Shown here: positions 33,197 to 44,530 of the stretch, in pieces
Layout of the letters: each line of letters starts with the position of its first letter
How positions within the stretch are numbered: the first letter of the stretch is position 1
DNA from: Bombyx mori
Taxonomy: Eukaryota; Arthropoda; Insecta; Lepidoptera; Bombycidae
Length of the DNA stretch: 64,000 nucleotides
NCBI RefSeq assembly: GCF_030269925.1
Contig: NC_085128.1
Location: forward strand, 4,218,501-4,282,500
Direction of reading: 5' to 3'
Program-made: the position numbers and the translations under genes
Notes under the pieces: model-generated
What the model was told of the DNA's origin: nothing
Seen by the model: only the letters and a program-made list of their open reading frames with translations
Database searches by the model: none

Positions 33197-34194
33197 GTTC
33201 CTCCATTCCTTCATGTCCAGTGTTCATGTCCTTCATGCCCAGTGGATAGCGACATTGGCGCAAGAGCAACTTTCACTTGAGGACAAAAATACTCAACTCC
33301 GCATTGACCTTAATGCGCTCATACGAGACCGCGGACCGGCTCGGATACTCATCACAAATTACATTTCTATGTATATACAAAAATATGGGCCGTACCTCAT
33401 CATAATATATGTTTATTGAAATAAAATAAATACTTCATTTCTCAGCGGAAACAACAAAGATTAAAAAATATTAGTAATTAAACATTAAAATTACAATACC
33501 TTAATAGTCTTACTGAAAGAACGTGCTTCCTGTTAATATAAAAACTCAATGCAAAACTTAACTCAAATATCGCATCGTCCAAGAAAACAATGCTTCGGAC
33601 GGAAGGATAAACTCAAATTAACCAACTTATTTTGATCCATCAGTGGATTCACAATATAGTGCATGCTAGAGCAATTTTATATTAAATTATGTCTATAGAA
33701 TTTGACAGTTTATTTTGCAATGACCGCAGCGCAACAAGGATCTGTTTGTTTGTGTCCATTGGACGAAGACTCAAACTTAATTTTATATTTAAAGGTTTCA
33801 AATCCAACTAACACTCGGGATCGAAGCCAGGGCAAGTGGAACAGGAGTCAAGGGCTACCTTTAAAGCACCGAAGTGCTCAAAGAAGTCAATAAGCAGAAA
33901 ATGTCAAAGCTTTTATCTAAATTCACCGTATAGTGTCAGATTAGAGTCACAGCACTTATCATTGGCAAAGCGACGTACTGGGATAGACGAAGACACCATT
34001 TAAAAAACCTTTTCAAACCAAAGCAATTGAGATATCAACTTGACAACGATTCGAACATAATCAAGTTTCTTATACAGAGGAAAGTAGAAAAAACATTCTT
34101 TGAATTTGAAGAACACACTAAGTTTTCACTATTCACGTTAATAGTAATCTAGTAATAGTTATTACTAGATCCAAAATATATATTGCTGAATATT

Positions 34195-34390
34195 ATCTGT
34201 ATCCGTGAGCCAGCACGGATAGGTCCCGTCCTGTCGATAGCTGCCACAATGCAGTCAAGACAACGTTCAAATAATTGAGATTTCGACCTCTTCTCTTAGA
34301 AGTTACCAAGTTGGGTACCACCATATTGTGATGACAAAGGGCTCTAGTAAACATTTGAAACGCGCCTTCAATTCGTCTACCCATTTAATG
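34195..34390 (+). repeat. Very diverged BMC1-type copy
   Basis: GTGAGCCAGCACGGATAGG to CAATTCGTCTACCCATTTAA. Only scattered blocks remain. Confidence 0.35.
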
Positions 34391-35184
34391 AAACAAAAAA
34401 TCACGTTATCGTCCCGACTAGTAAAGCACAATTCACAGCTCTCTCATCAGAAAAAGATGTTTATTACAGTATTGTGCTACATCTCCAAGGCTCGGGCGCG
34501 TATAAGGAAGCGAAACAAATACCGGACGATGATATTAAGTGAGCCGATTAGTAAGAAGCCATTGATAGTGATATCCGCCCATACAAAGCTGTGGATCCTT
34601 GGAAAAATTACAAGATTTCACGTTAATTATACGATATTTTTTGGTGATAAATCGTTTTTTTAATTAATGATGAAATTTGTTGAACTTAGTGGGTTTTGAA
34701 AAGATTCTGTAGAGTTCATAATTTTTTTCTTCAAAATAGTAGCAATGTAAATATAATTCTCATATAAAGAGTCCATAAATAACATACTTTAGCAGTAGCG
34801 AGCTAGGATTTTCTCTATTATAATGATTCCCAGAGTCAAATATGGAGCAACAATAATGCCATATTTATTATAATAAATATATTACAAATCATCCTTATTC
34901 TAATGAAAAGCTTAAACTTAGATCTTATTCTGTGAACTACGGCCTCATCCAGTTTTAAATAATTTTAATGTAATTTTTAATAAAATGTTTTACATGTAAA
35001 TCGTTGGATGTTTTGATGTCATTTCTCATCGTTTTGAAATATTTTTCGATATGAAATATTTTATTTTGCTACACCATTACCTTTCCGCAGATAGCAGTGG
35101 TCATTCACAATAAAAGGAGCCGCCTGCCATACTAATTTCGACTGCAATGACTGCAAAATTCAATCCAATCCAAAATGTCAGAGA

Positions 35185-35262
35185 TTGTTGCTAATTCTTC
35201 TATTATCTCTATAATCTTCTATTATTCTTCTATTATCTCAATAATCTTGTATTATTTACAGG
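35185..35262 (+). repeat. Short A/T minisatellite
   Basis: Repeats of TTCTATTATCTCTATAATC with variants over about 75 bases. Confidence 0.55.
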
Positions 35263-35799
35263 ATATAAGGCCCTAAAACACATCACACACAGGCTCTTAG
35301 ACAACTGTACCAATATACATACATGTTACATACCTTAAGGAATTCATTAGTAAAAAATACTACCATTATTTTATCCAATGCCATTCGGAAATCGACCTCA
35401 TATGCCATGTTGGACGAGGTCATTAAAGGTGCTATTATTATGAACTTCTGTTCGCACTGAACATGGGGGGTGAGCTCGCACACTCGAAATGAGCTTGCTA
35501 GACTTATAGACTATCATCCTATCGAGTGAAATGTATCAAATCTGCAATCCAGCGCCATTTTTTCGATTGAACAGGAATTTTGTATAGTTTTTGCGGCTTT
35601 CAAGAAGGTTTTGTTTGACAGAGAAAGAGCAATTTCAATTCATTACATTTAAAGCTTTACTGAAAGCGAGAAACTCAATCTTTGGAATTATCTCAATTAT
35701 CGATTTAAAGCTTCACAATAAACACTTCGAATTTAAAGACATTTTTTTTGTATTTGAAATTCGTCAAAAAAAATAATTAAACATAAAGCAACAACGCCA

Positions 35800-36040
35800 A
35801 ATTGAGAGTACTAGCTCACGGCCCATCTGGTATTAAATGGTCTCCGAAGCCTAAAGATATCAACCACGTCAATGTCGCTCCCCATCTCGAGACATGAGTT
35901 CTAAGGTCTCAGTTTTAAAGTAGGTGCCACAGCTTTCAAACCGAAACGCATTACTGCTTCACGGCCTAGTTAGGCTAGATCTTACCTACCCATGCAGGCT
36001 CATAACACGCCCTACCACCAGTAATTACGTAAATTATATT
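35800..36040 (-). mobile_element. BMC1-type LINE 3' module, diverged
   Basis: CTCACGGCCCATCTGGTATT to CCTACCACCAGTAATTACG. Confidence 0.65.
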
Positions 36041-36104
36041 TTTACTAATGTATGTAAAGAACAATGAACATTTAGGAACATTAAAACGTTGCTATTGTCG
36101 ATTA

Positions 36105-36345
36105 GCCGATATCATCATCATCATTCTCCTGTCCTTCTCCCAGTCACCTGGGGTGGGTGCAACATGTTTTCTCCTTCCGTACTCCTCTATCATATACCAT
36201 TACTTCGCTCACTCCCCTCTTACACATATCGTCTTTCACGCAATCCATCCATTTCTTCTTAGGTCTACCTCTTCCTCTATATTCTACTACATTCATAGTT
36301 AACATTCTCTTACCAACCTCATTTTCATTTCGTCTCATCACATGT
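36105..36345 (-). pseudogene. LINE reverse-transcriptase C-terminal fragment
   Basis: The minus frame reads MMRRNENEVGKRMLTMNV, YRGRGRPKKKWMDCVKDDM, then KGV-like RGVSEVMVYDR and KTCCTHPR. This is the widespread C-terminal end of insect LINE RT proteins. The RT core is absent. Confidence 0.65.
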
Positions 36346-36774
36346 CCATACCAATTATGTCCATGTCCTTACCATCGATTAGCCGATATGTTAACTGCAA
36401 TACTTTTTGAAGAACGAAGGACGTAGCGGCCCTCGTAGCCCACACCGCTGCATCTTCGCGTGCTTTATGCTTGTGCACACTACAGTGCTGATTCGTGAAC
36501 GCTGAAATATAAATTTGACTCATATTCTGTTATTAACTCGAACAGTCCACATAACTTAACTGATAAATAATTAATTGATAGAAAAGTAAGATCGTCATTG
36601 AGTATAAAGCTTGATAAATGAAACGAAATTTATATTTTGCTTCATTAGAGTAATCATTGTGTTGTGAATTTAAATAAATCTATATCCTAACATGTTTCCA
36701 CGTTATTGTCTTTAATCTGTTTTATATTAAGTACTGTTATATAAAATACTCGTATTTCGTATAGTAGCTAGCTA

Positions 36775-36960
36775 GATGTTAGAGCTCTAAATATCCTGTA
36801 CTATTCGGAGGGTTTTTTGGAAATAAAACCAAAGAAACCCATCTATGAAAATTAAACCAATATTAACGGTTTAATTCCGTGTTTTCGCTACGTTATTGCT
36901 ATTATATTATTTGCGACGTTTCGGATACTTTACAGTTTTAGAGATTAGTCTTCGTAATAA
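36775..36960 (+). repeat. Dispersed lepidopteran repeat (tentative)
   Basis: CCGTGTTTTCGCTACGTTATT and GCGACGTTTCGGATACTTTAC are blocks I associate with moth repeats. The ends are unclear. Confidence 0.3.
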
Positions 36961-37305
36961 TTAAAACTAAAACGTAGTTTTAAGAAAATTAAATTTTATC
37001 ACTAGCCAACTAAATTTTAACGCTTTTTAACGTAGTTTAATTATATATTACTATAGTTACATTAAATGTAGTTGTAATTAAACATATTATTAAGTATTTA
37101 ATACAGTCTTAAAAAACCTTTAATGTACTTTTAATTATGTTTACAACTCGTGAAATTCGAAGAAAATACTAAAACTATCAAACTAATAGATTAACATTTT
37201 CGACTACAACTTCAATGCCAGGCTTTGAAGTTGTTGAACTTACTTTACTTTACCTTTGGGCTACTGACCAAAAGAACTCATGAACACACTTCTTCTGAGA
37301 ACTCT

Positions 37306-37522
37306 TCTACCAAGAGCACGTAAAGTTGCCATACATATCACGGTAATGCAACATTATGCATTCGCGAAGCAGTTGCCCTTTAGTACTTAGGTCTACTTCG
37401 GAGGCGCTCGGGTAGCTGTTAGCAAATCGCAACCCTCCTGGCTGAGCCTTTGTTGGCCCATCTGTCCTGGTAAAACTGGAAAGGCATTCGTGCCACAAGT
37501 AATCCTTCTTTCATAAAAAAAA
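37306..37522 (+). repeat. LINE 3'-end fragment upstream of the cuticular promoter
   Basis: GTAGCTGTTAGCAAATCGC, CCCATCTGTCCTGGTAAAAC and CAAGTAATCCTTCTTTCAT followed by an A-tract. It ends about 115 bases before the TATA box. Confidence 0.5.
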
Positions 37523-37635
37523 GACATTGACTGCTCAGTATATCATTAAGTGTAGCTACGCCTTAACATTTGAGACAATGACGTCGAACCGTTTTCACGG
37601 CGTATGACTCCAATACACGTTCATTTTTACCGGCA

Positions 37636-37643
37636 TATATAAA
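37636..37643 (+). promoter_or_regulatory. TATA box of the cuticular protein gene
   Basis: TATATAAA lies 108 bases before the ATG. A start site is expected near 37665-37672 (GACGTAGTC), leaving a 5' UTR of roughly 75 bases. Promoters with a TATA box are common in insect cuticle genes. Confidence 0.65.
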
Positions 37644-37743
37644 GAGAGCCTTTGTTTTTTAACCGACGTAGTCAAAAACGAACTTACAAGCTTTAACCGT
37701 GTCGAGATATGAAATAATAAATTGAAACTTAAAATTGTTCAAT

Positions 37744-37877
37744 ATGTCGTGGAGTTCGGGGAGTGTTTATTTCGTGTGTTTTTGTGCATTGGTGAGGACT
37801 CAAGTGATCCCAGGCAAGTCCAGAGCTAATGATGGAGATTATAATACAGTGAATACTGACGGATCTTTTGATTTCGG
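37744..37877 (+). CDS. Cuticular gene exon 1 (start, signal peptide)
   Basis: ATG follows AAT at 37741. The hydrophobic run SVYFVCFCALV fits a signal peptide, and the mature protein may begin near KSRANDGDY. The donor is GG|GTAAAT, phase 2. Confidence 0.88.
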
Positions 37878-40800
37878 GTAAATTATTTTTAAATATCTTA
37901 ATGTGTTTTTAGAATATCTATTAAAATAAATGTAGCATTTTTTTTCTACTTAAAACGGAGACTTATTTTGTAAAATAAGAATGTTATTTCAAATTATTTT
38001 AAAGACAACGGCTACTAAGATATTATTCAAGATATACATGTACATTTTTTAAGAAACTTTATTATTCGGCCATTTTTGTCCACAGATACGCAAACAAAGA
38101 CAGAGGATCGAGTTATCACTTAGCACACGGGACAGCTAATGGTGTCGTCGGAGGTCGATTTGGTGGAAAAGATCCCGCCACCGATACTGTCAAAGAGACA
38201 ATATACACAGCCGGACCGAGAGGGTAAGTGACAAAATTAGCAATATTTAAGACTACTATAATATTTTTTTGCATTTTCAAGGTTTTTTTTTTTTGGAACG
38301 AATTTCCTGACGGCAAACTTGGAGGAGACAGGGATTTTACTGCGCGACCCAACTGAAAAAAATGTGATAGTAAAAACCGTAAGAAAAAGTCCGTGGAATA
38401 AGGCCTTGTTTTCCGCACAGCGATATTTCACCGCGCGATTTTTTCTCGTAGTTCTTTTTTTATATATATATATATATATGGAACTTCGTTCCTATCCGGT
38501 GTCCCACGACACCACACATCTTTTTGTTGTAATGTACAAACGACAATCGCTTAATATTGTAGCATTCTTTGAGATTAACGAGTGAAAAGAAAATTTTAAA
38601 CAAAACTTTATAGATTCCGTGCAAAAGGACCCAACGTACATAGACAGTTAGATCTCGATCAACGACCTCGGGGTCCGATCGGGAACAAAGATGACCCCTT
38701 CTTCGACCCCAATGAAGATCCCAGCTACGCTTTCAACTTTGACACCAGAACGTATTCGAAGAATGAAAACGCCGATAGCCGGGGCGATGTAAAAGGTGCG
38801 TGCTTTATCTTAAGATAAACTTTAAAAAATAATTATTATCATAAAACAGTCATTTTTTACTGATGTTCTAACTGTTGAACTTAAAGTGCTTCATAAACAT
38901 CACATTCATTCATGGAAGGTTGATTGTTAAAAATTAGAAATTATATCAGTTTAATATGTTTCATGTTGTTTATATATACTTAATTTTTTTGTGCTTGGCT
39001 TGATTTCTATCAAACGAGTATCTGGCGGCTCCTGGCTACCGGTCAATAAACATCACAACGCATATGCCTTTTTCAATTTTGAGACGCGTCAAAGCCTGAA
39101 AGCATGTCCCTTACTTCAAATATACGGACTGTTTTGAGGAATAAAGAGGAAGAACGACAAGACTAAACAGCGCAGCAAAATAATAAATATTGAATAAAAA
39201 TTCCAACCGCTGAGTAGAAAAAAATTATGACCAAATGACTGTTATTTCAAAAATTAAATTTACTTAAATAATATCGTGTTGCGATAATTTAATTTCATGC
39301 ATATTATTTATTTTATAGTCAGCAATTTCGAGTAGACGCTCACGGAAGACAATCATTTGATTGTACGAAAAATTCATCAATCGTGTAAAATATTACTTTC
39401 CACCAGGCCACTACTCGTATGTGGACGATATAGGAGAACGACACGATGTATCCTACATTGCCGGTCGAGATACCGGCTTCCACGTATCTTCAGCGCATCC
39501 AGACAACCCTGGAGTCATAGGATCGCCCTTCCATAGAGCACCGTTAGTGAGAGGAGAAACAAAAGCTAGAGGTCGTACGGCTGTCCAAAGAGGATTGGAT
39601 GGATCATACAGGTAAGTTAATTAAACTGATATTCCTAACTAGCTGACCCGGCAGACTTCGTTGTGCCTCAATCGATAAATAAAAGACCTAAACTTTTCTA
39701 GGTATAAAATAAACTTAAAACAAACAAAAGGAATCCGTTCGACGGGGGACACATCAAAGGGAAAACAAAATTGTTATTTTTATTCAATTCCGAGCATTTT
39801 CATATTTATCTACCTTTTAAGCCTTCTCTGGACTTCCACAAATAATTCAAAACCAAAATTAGCCAAATCGGTCCAACCGTTCTCAAGTTTTAGCGAGACT
39901 AACGAACAGCAATTCATTTTATCATATATCAATCATAAGATAACAAGTCTGCCATCGTTTGGTATTAAGGATAAAATAGTAGTTAGAATGTAATAGATTT
40001 TTTTAAATAATTGCGAAAGAAGTCATTGACTTGAGACAGAGCATACGGAATCGTATTTATTCATCTTTCCAACCGTCACCACCACGCCTGGTTATGTTTT
40101 AATTTCGTATTTACACTAAGGTCACAGTCGTATGAGTCTGGCGTCGTCGTGACCTAAAGAATAAGACGCCCGGTTCATTCATATCGAGCATGCGATTGTA
40201 CCGGTGTTCGAATTCTGCAGGCAGGTACCATTTTTTTAGTGAAATACGTACTTAAAAATGTTCACAAGTTATTTTTACGGTGAAGGAATAACATCGCATT
40301 ATAAAAATGTATCCCGCATATAATATAATTTGCGTAATTACTGGTGTTAGGGCGTATTGTGAGTCCGTGCGTGTACATATCACTACCCTGCCTATTTCTG
40401 CCGTGAAGCAGTAATGCTTTTCGGTTTGAAGCACCCTTCAGCCCTTGAGCTCGTCATGTGTTAAGTGAATCTCATGAACCTCAGAACGGGAATGCTACAT
40501 TTGAGACTTGGTCAAAGTCTGAATAATTAGGTACATTCATTTGCCATGAAGTATGCCTTTTTCTGTCCATATATCCCTATGTATGCTTAAATCTTTAAAA
40601 CTACGCAACGGATTTTGATGCGGTTTTTTTAATAGATAGAGTGATTGAAGAGGAAGGTTTATATGTATAATAACATCCATTAAATAGTTGAGAAATCAAT
40701 AATAAATTACAGTTTCCGAAGCGAAGCGAGGGCGGGTCGATAGTAACATATATTTTATTATGAGAAATGTGTTCAGAGGTGAAGTTGACTGACAGTATGT

Positions 40801-43800
40801 GAGCAGTGCACACACAATGACATTCCCACATTCATTAATTATACTCAAATAATATTTTGTGTTTGTATTTATTTCCTATATTATACAACTAAAAAATAAA
40901 TGTCTATTTCCATAGATCGATCTTTCAGACTTCCTCTTGGGTAGTTTTAGAGCAAGATTTATGCTTTGTTCGTATATAAGACAATGCGGTATCGTAAATT
41001 CTCATGACCTTAATCAAGCTCGTCAATTAACGTTATATTATGTAAAATAATGACGATAATCATCATTTCCGATTTGCACCTGACCTCTGACAGTATTTTA
41101 ATATGTAATAATGAAAATAGCTGTCCTAAAAACGGTTTTTTGAAATAGCATCTCAAGCATTCGAATTTGTGAAGCGTTTTTGTAGTTTTTAGTTTTGAAT
41201 AGTTTATTTAAGCATTTAGCTATTTTTCTCTGACCTCTTATGGATAAAGACCAAGAGGAACCAGAAGAGGCGACCCGAGCGACGGAGCATGCTTCATTTA
41301 CTACATAAGACTCACAGTAATGATCCCTCCATAGTCACGATATTTTTTAAATCACCGAAAATATAAGGAGATTCTCTGAACTGGAAACCAACCTCGGAAC
41401 TCAGTAATTGTTTGTGTATGGGTTTGCTCAGAACCGTGAAGTCTGAAGTTCTGAAGTCGTCGTGGCCTAACGGATAAGACGCCCGGTGCATTCGTGTTGA
41501 GCGATGCACCGGTATTCGAATCCCAGGCGGGTACCAATTTTTCTAATGAAATACGTACTCAACAAATGTTCACGATTGACTTCCACGGTGAAGGAAAATC
41601 GTTTTCGTCCATCGTTTAATAAAAATCAAACCCGCAAATTTTAATTAGCGTAATTACTGGTGGCTGAACCTCTTGTGAGTCCGCGAAGGTAGGTACCACC
41701 ACCCTGCCTATTTCTGCCGTGAAGCAGTAATGCGGTTCAGTTTGAAGAGTGGGGCAGCCGTTGTAACTACTAACTATACTTGAGACCTTAGAATTTACAT
41801 CTCAAGGTGGGTGGCGCATTTACGTCGTAGATGTTTATAGGTTCCAGTAAACACTTAACCCAGGTGGGATGTGCGCTCATCCACCCATTTAAGCAATGAA
41901 ACAAATAATGAAACAAAACTTATCATTAGGTATATTTATTGGCGTATATGGACATATTATTAGACTACCTAGGACTATTGAGTGTAATATTAAGTGAATT
42001 GCAGGTTCATATCAGCGGGCCCCGATCAAAGGCGAACGGAAAGCAGTGACTCACAGGGTAATGTCAGAGGGTCCTACACGTTTTTGGACGATAAAGGAGT
42101 GCAAAGGTGCGTCCCTGAACTAATATGATTTTTTCTAAGTCAGCGGTTTGACAAATTGATGTCATGCTATTACGAGAACTCTTAGAACGAATCTACTTAG
42201 GTAAAATAAAATGGTTAACAATATATAGGAAATTATTGAAGCAAAATGAATTATTATGATTTTTCATTTTTGCAACACATCGTCTAGAACTCTACTACCA
42301 TGTATATACTGCCAATATGCTTATTCCAATCATCCTCAATAAATGACATTCTCAGGTGCACAAAAGTCAGGCAGACTAATCATGAAACTCTAATCCAAAT
42401 TATCTTATAACATGGAGGCAAGTCGCGCTGACCACACAGAATTGAAAAGAAAAAGAAATCATCATGAAACTTGTAAAGTTCATTTACTCCAGATAATAAC
42501 AAAACACACTGGGCACTTAATGAATTTTTTCTCTTTCAGGACGGTAAACTACATAGCAGGTCCTGGAATTGGTTACCGGATAATCAAGAACAACAAAGAT
42601 GCCATCCCATCCTATTTCCCGACGTTACCTAGTCCATACGACCCTACATTCACGAATGCTGCTCCTGGAGGATATTCTCCGCCCGCTGCTCCCGCTGGAG
42701 ACTCTGATAGTGATGATGTTTTCAAAGGTAAAAAAATTGTGAAATTGAAGAGGAGGTTGACGTTCGTAGCGTCTCATTTCGTCTTTACGCATTAAAAGTG
42801 TACAATTTCCAAAAATATTCGAAATTGAGTTAATATGCGGAATCATTTGGTATCACCAGTATTTTTCTAATAAATACTGTCAAAAAGCGTGGGATAGTTT
42901 TTTTTTTTTAGTTTGCCTATGTTTTGACTACTTAATATTATCAAAATTGATACATCATTTTATCTTACTTTAAATGACAGATAATGTAACTGGTACAAAA
43001 TAAAAAATAAATGTTGCATAGATGATTAGTATTAAAAATATCGCATGTTAAACCTTTCAAACGCTCTCCTGTAAAATTAGTAAGTTTTGAGATTATACAG
43101 TTTTAATGCGAGAAGACGATTTATATAAGAGCAGGTAGATTTTTTGAAGAGCCTCTTGGACCTGTCTTGTACTGTGCTTAAAAAAAAAGAAGCCTATTAG
43201 TGACTGATATTAACGCAAATAACTCAATATGTAACAGCACAAAGGCTCGAGTATCAATGGTCCATTTAGCATCGAGATAATTTTAGTGTGGTTGAAAAAC
43301 TTTTCAGTTCTAATTTCCCTCAATACGTCCGTGATGTTTGAAAAACTGGATTACAGGACCTGAAGGGACTGCGGCATCAGGACATGTAAAGCCCCCACCG
43401 TTTCAAGTAAGCGAGAGCGAGATACCCGAAGGCCCAGCGGGACCAATCACAAGCGCTGAAACGGATAATGCTCCTAACCTCCAAACGGACGGCGGCTATA
43501 GTCAGCCGGCTTTCAGTCAATCTGGCAACGAAGACCTAGGCTACGTAGACGAAGACGCAGGTTACGGTGGAAGCAAGCCGACGAAAGGACCAGGTGATGA
43601 ATAGCACGGATGATAGCATGGTGATTGATGTTGATCTTGTTGTTCGAATAAATACTGCTTCTTACGTGTCTTGCTGTTACATTTGGCTGCATTATATGAT
43701 ATAGTTAGGTTAGGTCGATTTAATAGCTATCCTGTTACTGTAATGTGTTTTACAAATATAGAGCGCGAGTGCTTGTGATATTTTGTTGTATGCAAATATT

Positions 43801-44458
43801 GAAATTGAAATACTTTAAGCACAATGTAACAGTTGAGCCCGTTGGATTACAACATGGCCATATTATGAATTTGCTACGGTTTTGGGCTAACTAACTGTAC
43901 TTATTATTATTACTTATTATTTACTTGTTTTATGTAAACGAATTCGAAATAATCCGACTCAAGATCCACGATCAGTCCGCTTCCGTAGAACTCGATGTAA
44001 CGCACCTGTATTTATTTATTTAATTGCTTGATCGCAATAAACTATGTTCACGACCAATTTGGTTTTATTACACCAACACCTTACGGCACCGCAGCACCAA
44101 AAGCACTCGTATCATACTGAGAAGTGACTTACAACTTGCAGGCAAGCCGGCGCGCCCTACCAACAAGCCTTATAGGCCGCAGAAGAAACCTTACGTACCG
44201 CTAAAGCCTACCCAGACTACATATATAGACGACAGCGATTACCCTGTAGATACAGATAAAAACAAACCTAGTTTCGGTGTAGGATACAATATTGATAGTC
44301 CGGTTCGACGCACGACTATAATTAGGAATATCGGGGACAGTTACTTTGATATTCCACCGGGCGTCTCTGTTAGGGCTCATGTTCAGAGTATAGATTTGTA
44401 TCCTTTTGGTGCTAAGCCGGTATCCCCATCTGAAGCGTTGGAAAGCGAAAAAACATAG
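37744..44458 (+). CDS. Multi-domain R&R-type cuticular protein, complete, 8 exons, 500 aa
   Basis: Coding exons are 37744-37877, 38086-38223, 38614-38795, 39407-39611, 42005-42106, 42540-42727, 43357-43593 and 44142-44458. They total 1503 bases with every splice phase matching. The start ATG follows a TATA box by about 100 bases and opens a hydrophobic leader (VYFVCFCALV), indicating secretion. Three diverged units recall the Rebers-Riddiford chitin-binding domain (Chitin_bind_4): unit 1 about residues 45-100 (ETIYTAGPRGF), unit 2 about 125-180 (GHYSYVDDIGER, DVSYIAGRDTGF), unit 3 about 220-275 (GSYTFLDDKGVQRTVNYIAG). They are followed by a Pro/Gly/acidic region and a basic, Pro-rich tail. 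Expected role: structural, chitin-associated cuticle component. YIAG replaces the commoner Y-x-A-D/E, and unit 1 is degenerate, so chitin binding is an inference. I do not recognise a specific gene name. Confidence 0.87.
38086..38223 (+). CDS. Cuticular gene exon 2 (first R&R-like unit)
   Basis: The acceptor is TTTGTCCACAG and the donor GG|GTAAGT. It encodes YANKDRGSSYHLAHG, then GVVGGRFGGKDP and KETIYTAGPRG. It keeps the Gly-rich turn and Y-x-AG-x-x-G pattern but lacks the usual aromatic Y-x-Y pair, so this is the most decayed unit. Confidence 0.88.
38614..38795 (+). CDS. Cuticular gene exon 3 (linker and start of unit 2)
   Basis: The acceptor is ACTTTATAG and the donor G|GTGCGT, phase 1. 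A hydrophilic linker (DQRPRGPIGNKDDPFF) precedes the start of unit 2, PSYAFNFDTRTYSKNEN, then DSRGDVKG. Confidence 0.88.
39000..39125 (-). repeat. Very diverged BMC1-type fragment
   Basis: CTGGCGGCTCCTGGCTACCGG and TTTTGAGACGCGTCAAAGC. Cuticular intron 3. Confidence 0.3.
39407..39611 (+). CDS. Cuticular gene exon 4 (core of unit 2)
   Basis: The acceptor is TTTCCACCAG and the donor AG|GTAAGT. HYSYVDDIGERHDVSYIAG is the best match to the R&R core. A linker with charged RGETKARGR follows. A Helitron-like element begins 27 bases past the donor. Confidence 0.9.
39638..39940 (-). mobile_element. Helitron-like element (family A) in cuticular intron 4
   Basis: Reverse orientation, starting ACTAGCTGACCCGGCAGAC 27 bases after the exon 4 donor. 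It ends near AACAGCAATTCATTTTATC. Confidence 0.65.
40138..40440 (+). mobile_element. tRNA-headed SINE/BMC1-type composite, truncated
   Basis: Head GCGTCGTCGTGACCTAAAG, B box CCGGTGTTCGAATTCTGC. The tail stops after CGGTTTGAAG. Cuticular intron 4. Confidence 0.7.
40436..40530 (-). repeat. Inverted BMC1-type scrap
   Basis: CTTGAGCTCGTCATGTGTTAAG and TTGAGACTTGGTCAAAGTC. Confidence 0.3.
40560..40760 (+). repeat. Related dispersed repeat in cuticular intron 4
   Basis: Contains ACTACGCAACGGATTTTGATG and CCGAAGCGAAGCGAGGGCGG, the latter shared in inverse with 19570-19590. Confidence 0.4.
41452..41900 (+). mobile_element. tRNA-headed SINE/BMC1-type composite, full length
   Basis: Head GTCGTCGTGGCCTAACGGAT, B box CCGGTATTCGAATCCC, linker, then the complete tail to AAGCAATGAAACAAATAATG. 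Cuticular intron 4, about 100 bases before exon 5. Confidence 0.78.
42005..42106 (+). CDS. Cuticular gene exon 5 (start of unit 3)
   Basis: The acceptor is GTGAATTGCAG and the donor AG|GTGCGT. It encodes FISAGPDQRRTESSDSQG and NVRGSYTFLDDKGVQ. As in unit 2, D-x-x-G-x-V-x-G precedes Y-x-x-x-D-D-x-G. Confidence 0.88.
42540..42727 (+). CDS. Cuticular gene exon 6 (end of unit 3, Pro/Ala linker)
   Basis: The acceptor is TTCTCTTTCAG and the donor G|GTAAAA. It encodes TVNYIAGPGIGYRI, then a Pro-rich linker (YFPTLPSPYDP, SPPAAPAGD) and acidic SDSDD. An in-frame ATG upstream of the acceptor is intronic and not the start. Confidence 0.88.
42728..43356. other. Cuticular intron 6
   Basis: AT-rich. No recognised repeat. 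Confidence 0.6.
43357..43593 (+). CDS. Cuticular gene exon 7 (acidic region; may be an alternative last exon)
   Basis: The acceptor is ACTGGATTACAG. It encodes GPEGTAASGHVKPPPF, an acidic Gly/Ser region and DEDAGYGGSKPTKGP. It can splice at G|GTGATG into exon 8. If unspliced, it reads GDE and then TAG at 43602-43604, followed by AATAAA at 43647. Both outcomes preserve the frame up to this point. Confidence 0.82.
43647..43652 (+). terminator. Poly(A) signal after the exon 7 read-through stop
   Basis: AATAAA lies 43 bases after the in-frame TAG at 43602, followed by a T/G-rich stretch (CTTCTTACGTGTCTTGCTG). It fits a short alternative transcript. Confidence 0.5.
44142..44458 (+). CDS. Cuticular gene exon 8 (C-terminal domain)
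   Basis: The acceptor is ACAACTTGCAG, completing a Gly codon. A basic, Pro-rich start (KPARPTNKPYRPQKKPY) is followed by NKPSFGVGYNIDSP and a hydrophobic tail with DSYFDIPPGVSVRAHV and DLYPFGAKP. The TAG stop is at 44456. The tail has no domain I recognise. Confidence 0.85.
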
Positions 44459-44524
44459 GATATCTGTTTATCTTAATACGCCAGTATTCCACAAGTGTAA
44501 TGCAATTTTTATGCTAATTTATTT

Positions 44525-44530
44525 AATAAA
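44525..44530 (+). terminator. Poly(A) signal of the full-length cuticular transcript
   Basis: AATAAA lies 67 bases after the exon 8 stop, the normal distance for a short 3' UTR. Confidence 0.65.

Larger units (their letters stand above)
33200..35799. other. Intergenic, mostly unassigned
   Basis: Short frames only (for example 33213-33419 and 34328-34663), without family motifs. Confidence 0.45.

Noticed and set aside
36048..36426. Plus-strand frames of 84-89 codons
   Set aside because: Antisense shadows of the minus-strand LINE RT C-terminus.
42412..42795. Apparent ATG-started gene covering cuticular exon 6
   Set aside because: The first 43 codons are intronic. The acceptor TTTCAG at 42539 and matching phases show that only 42540-42727 is coding.
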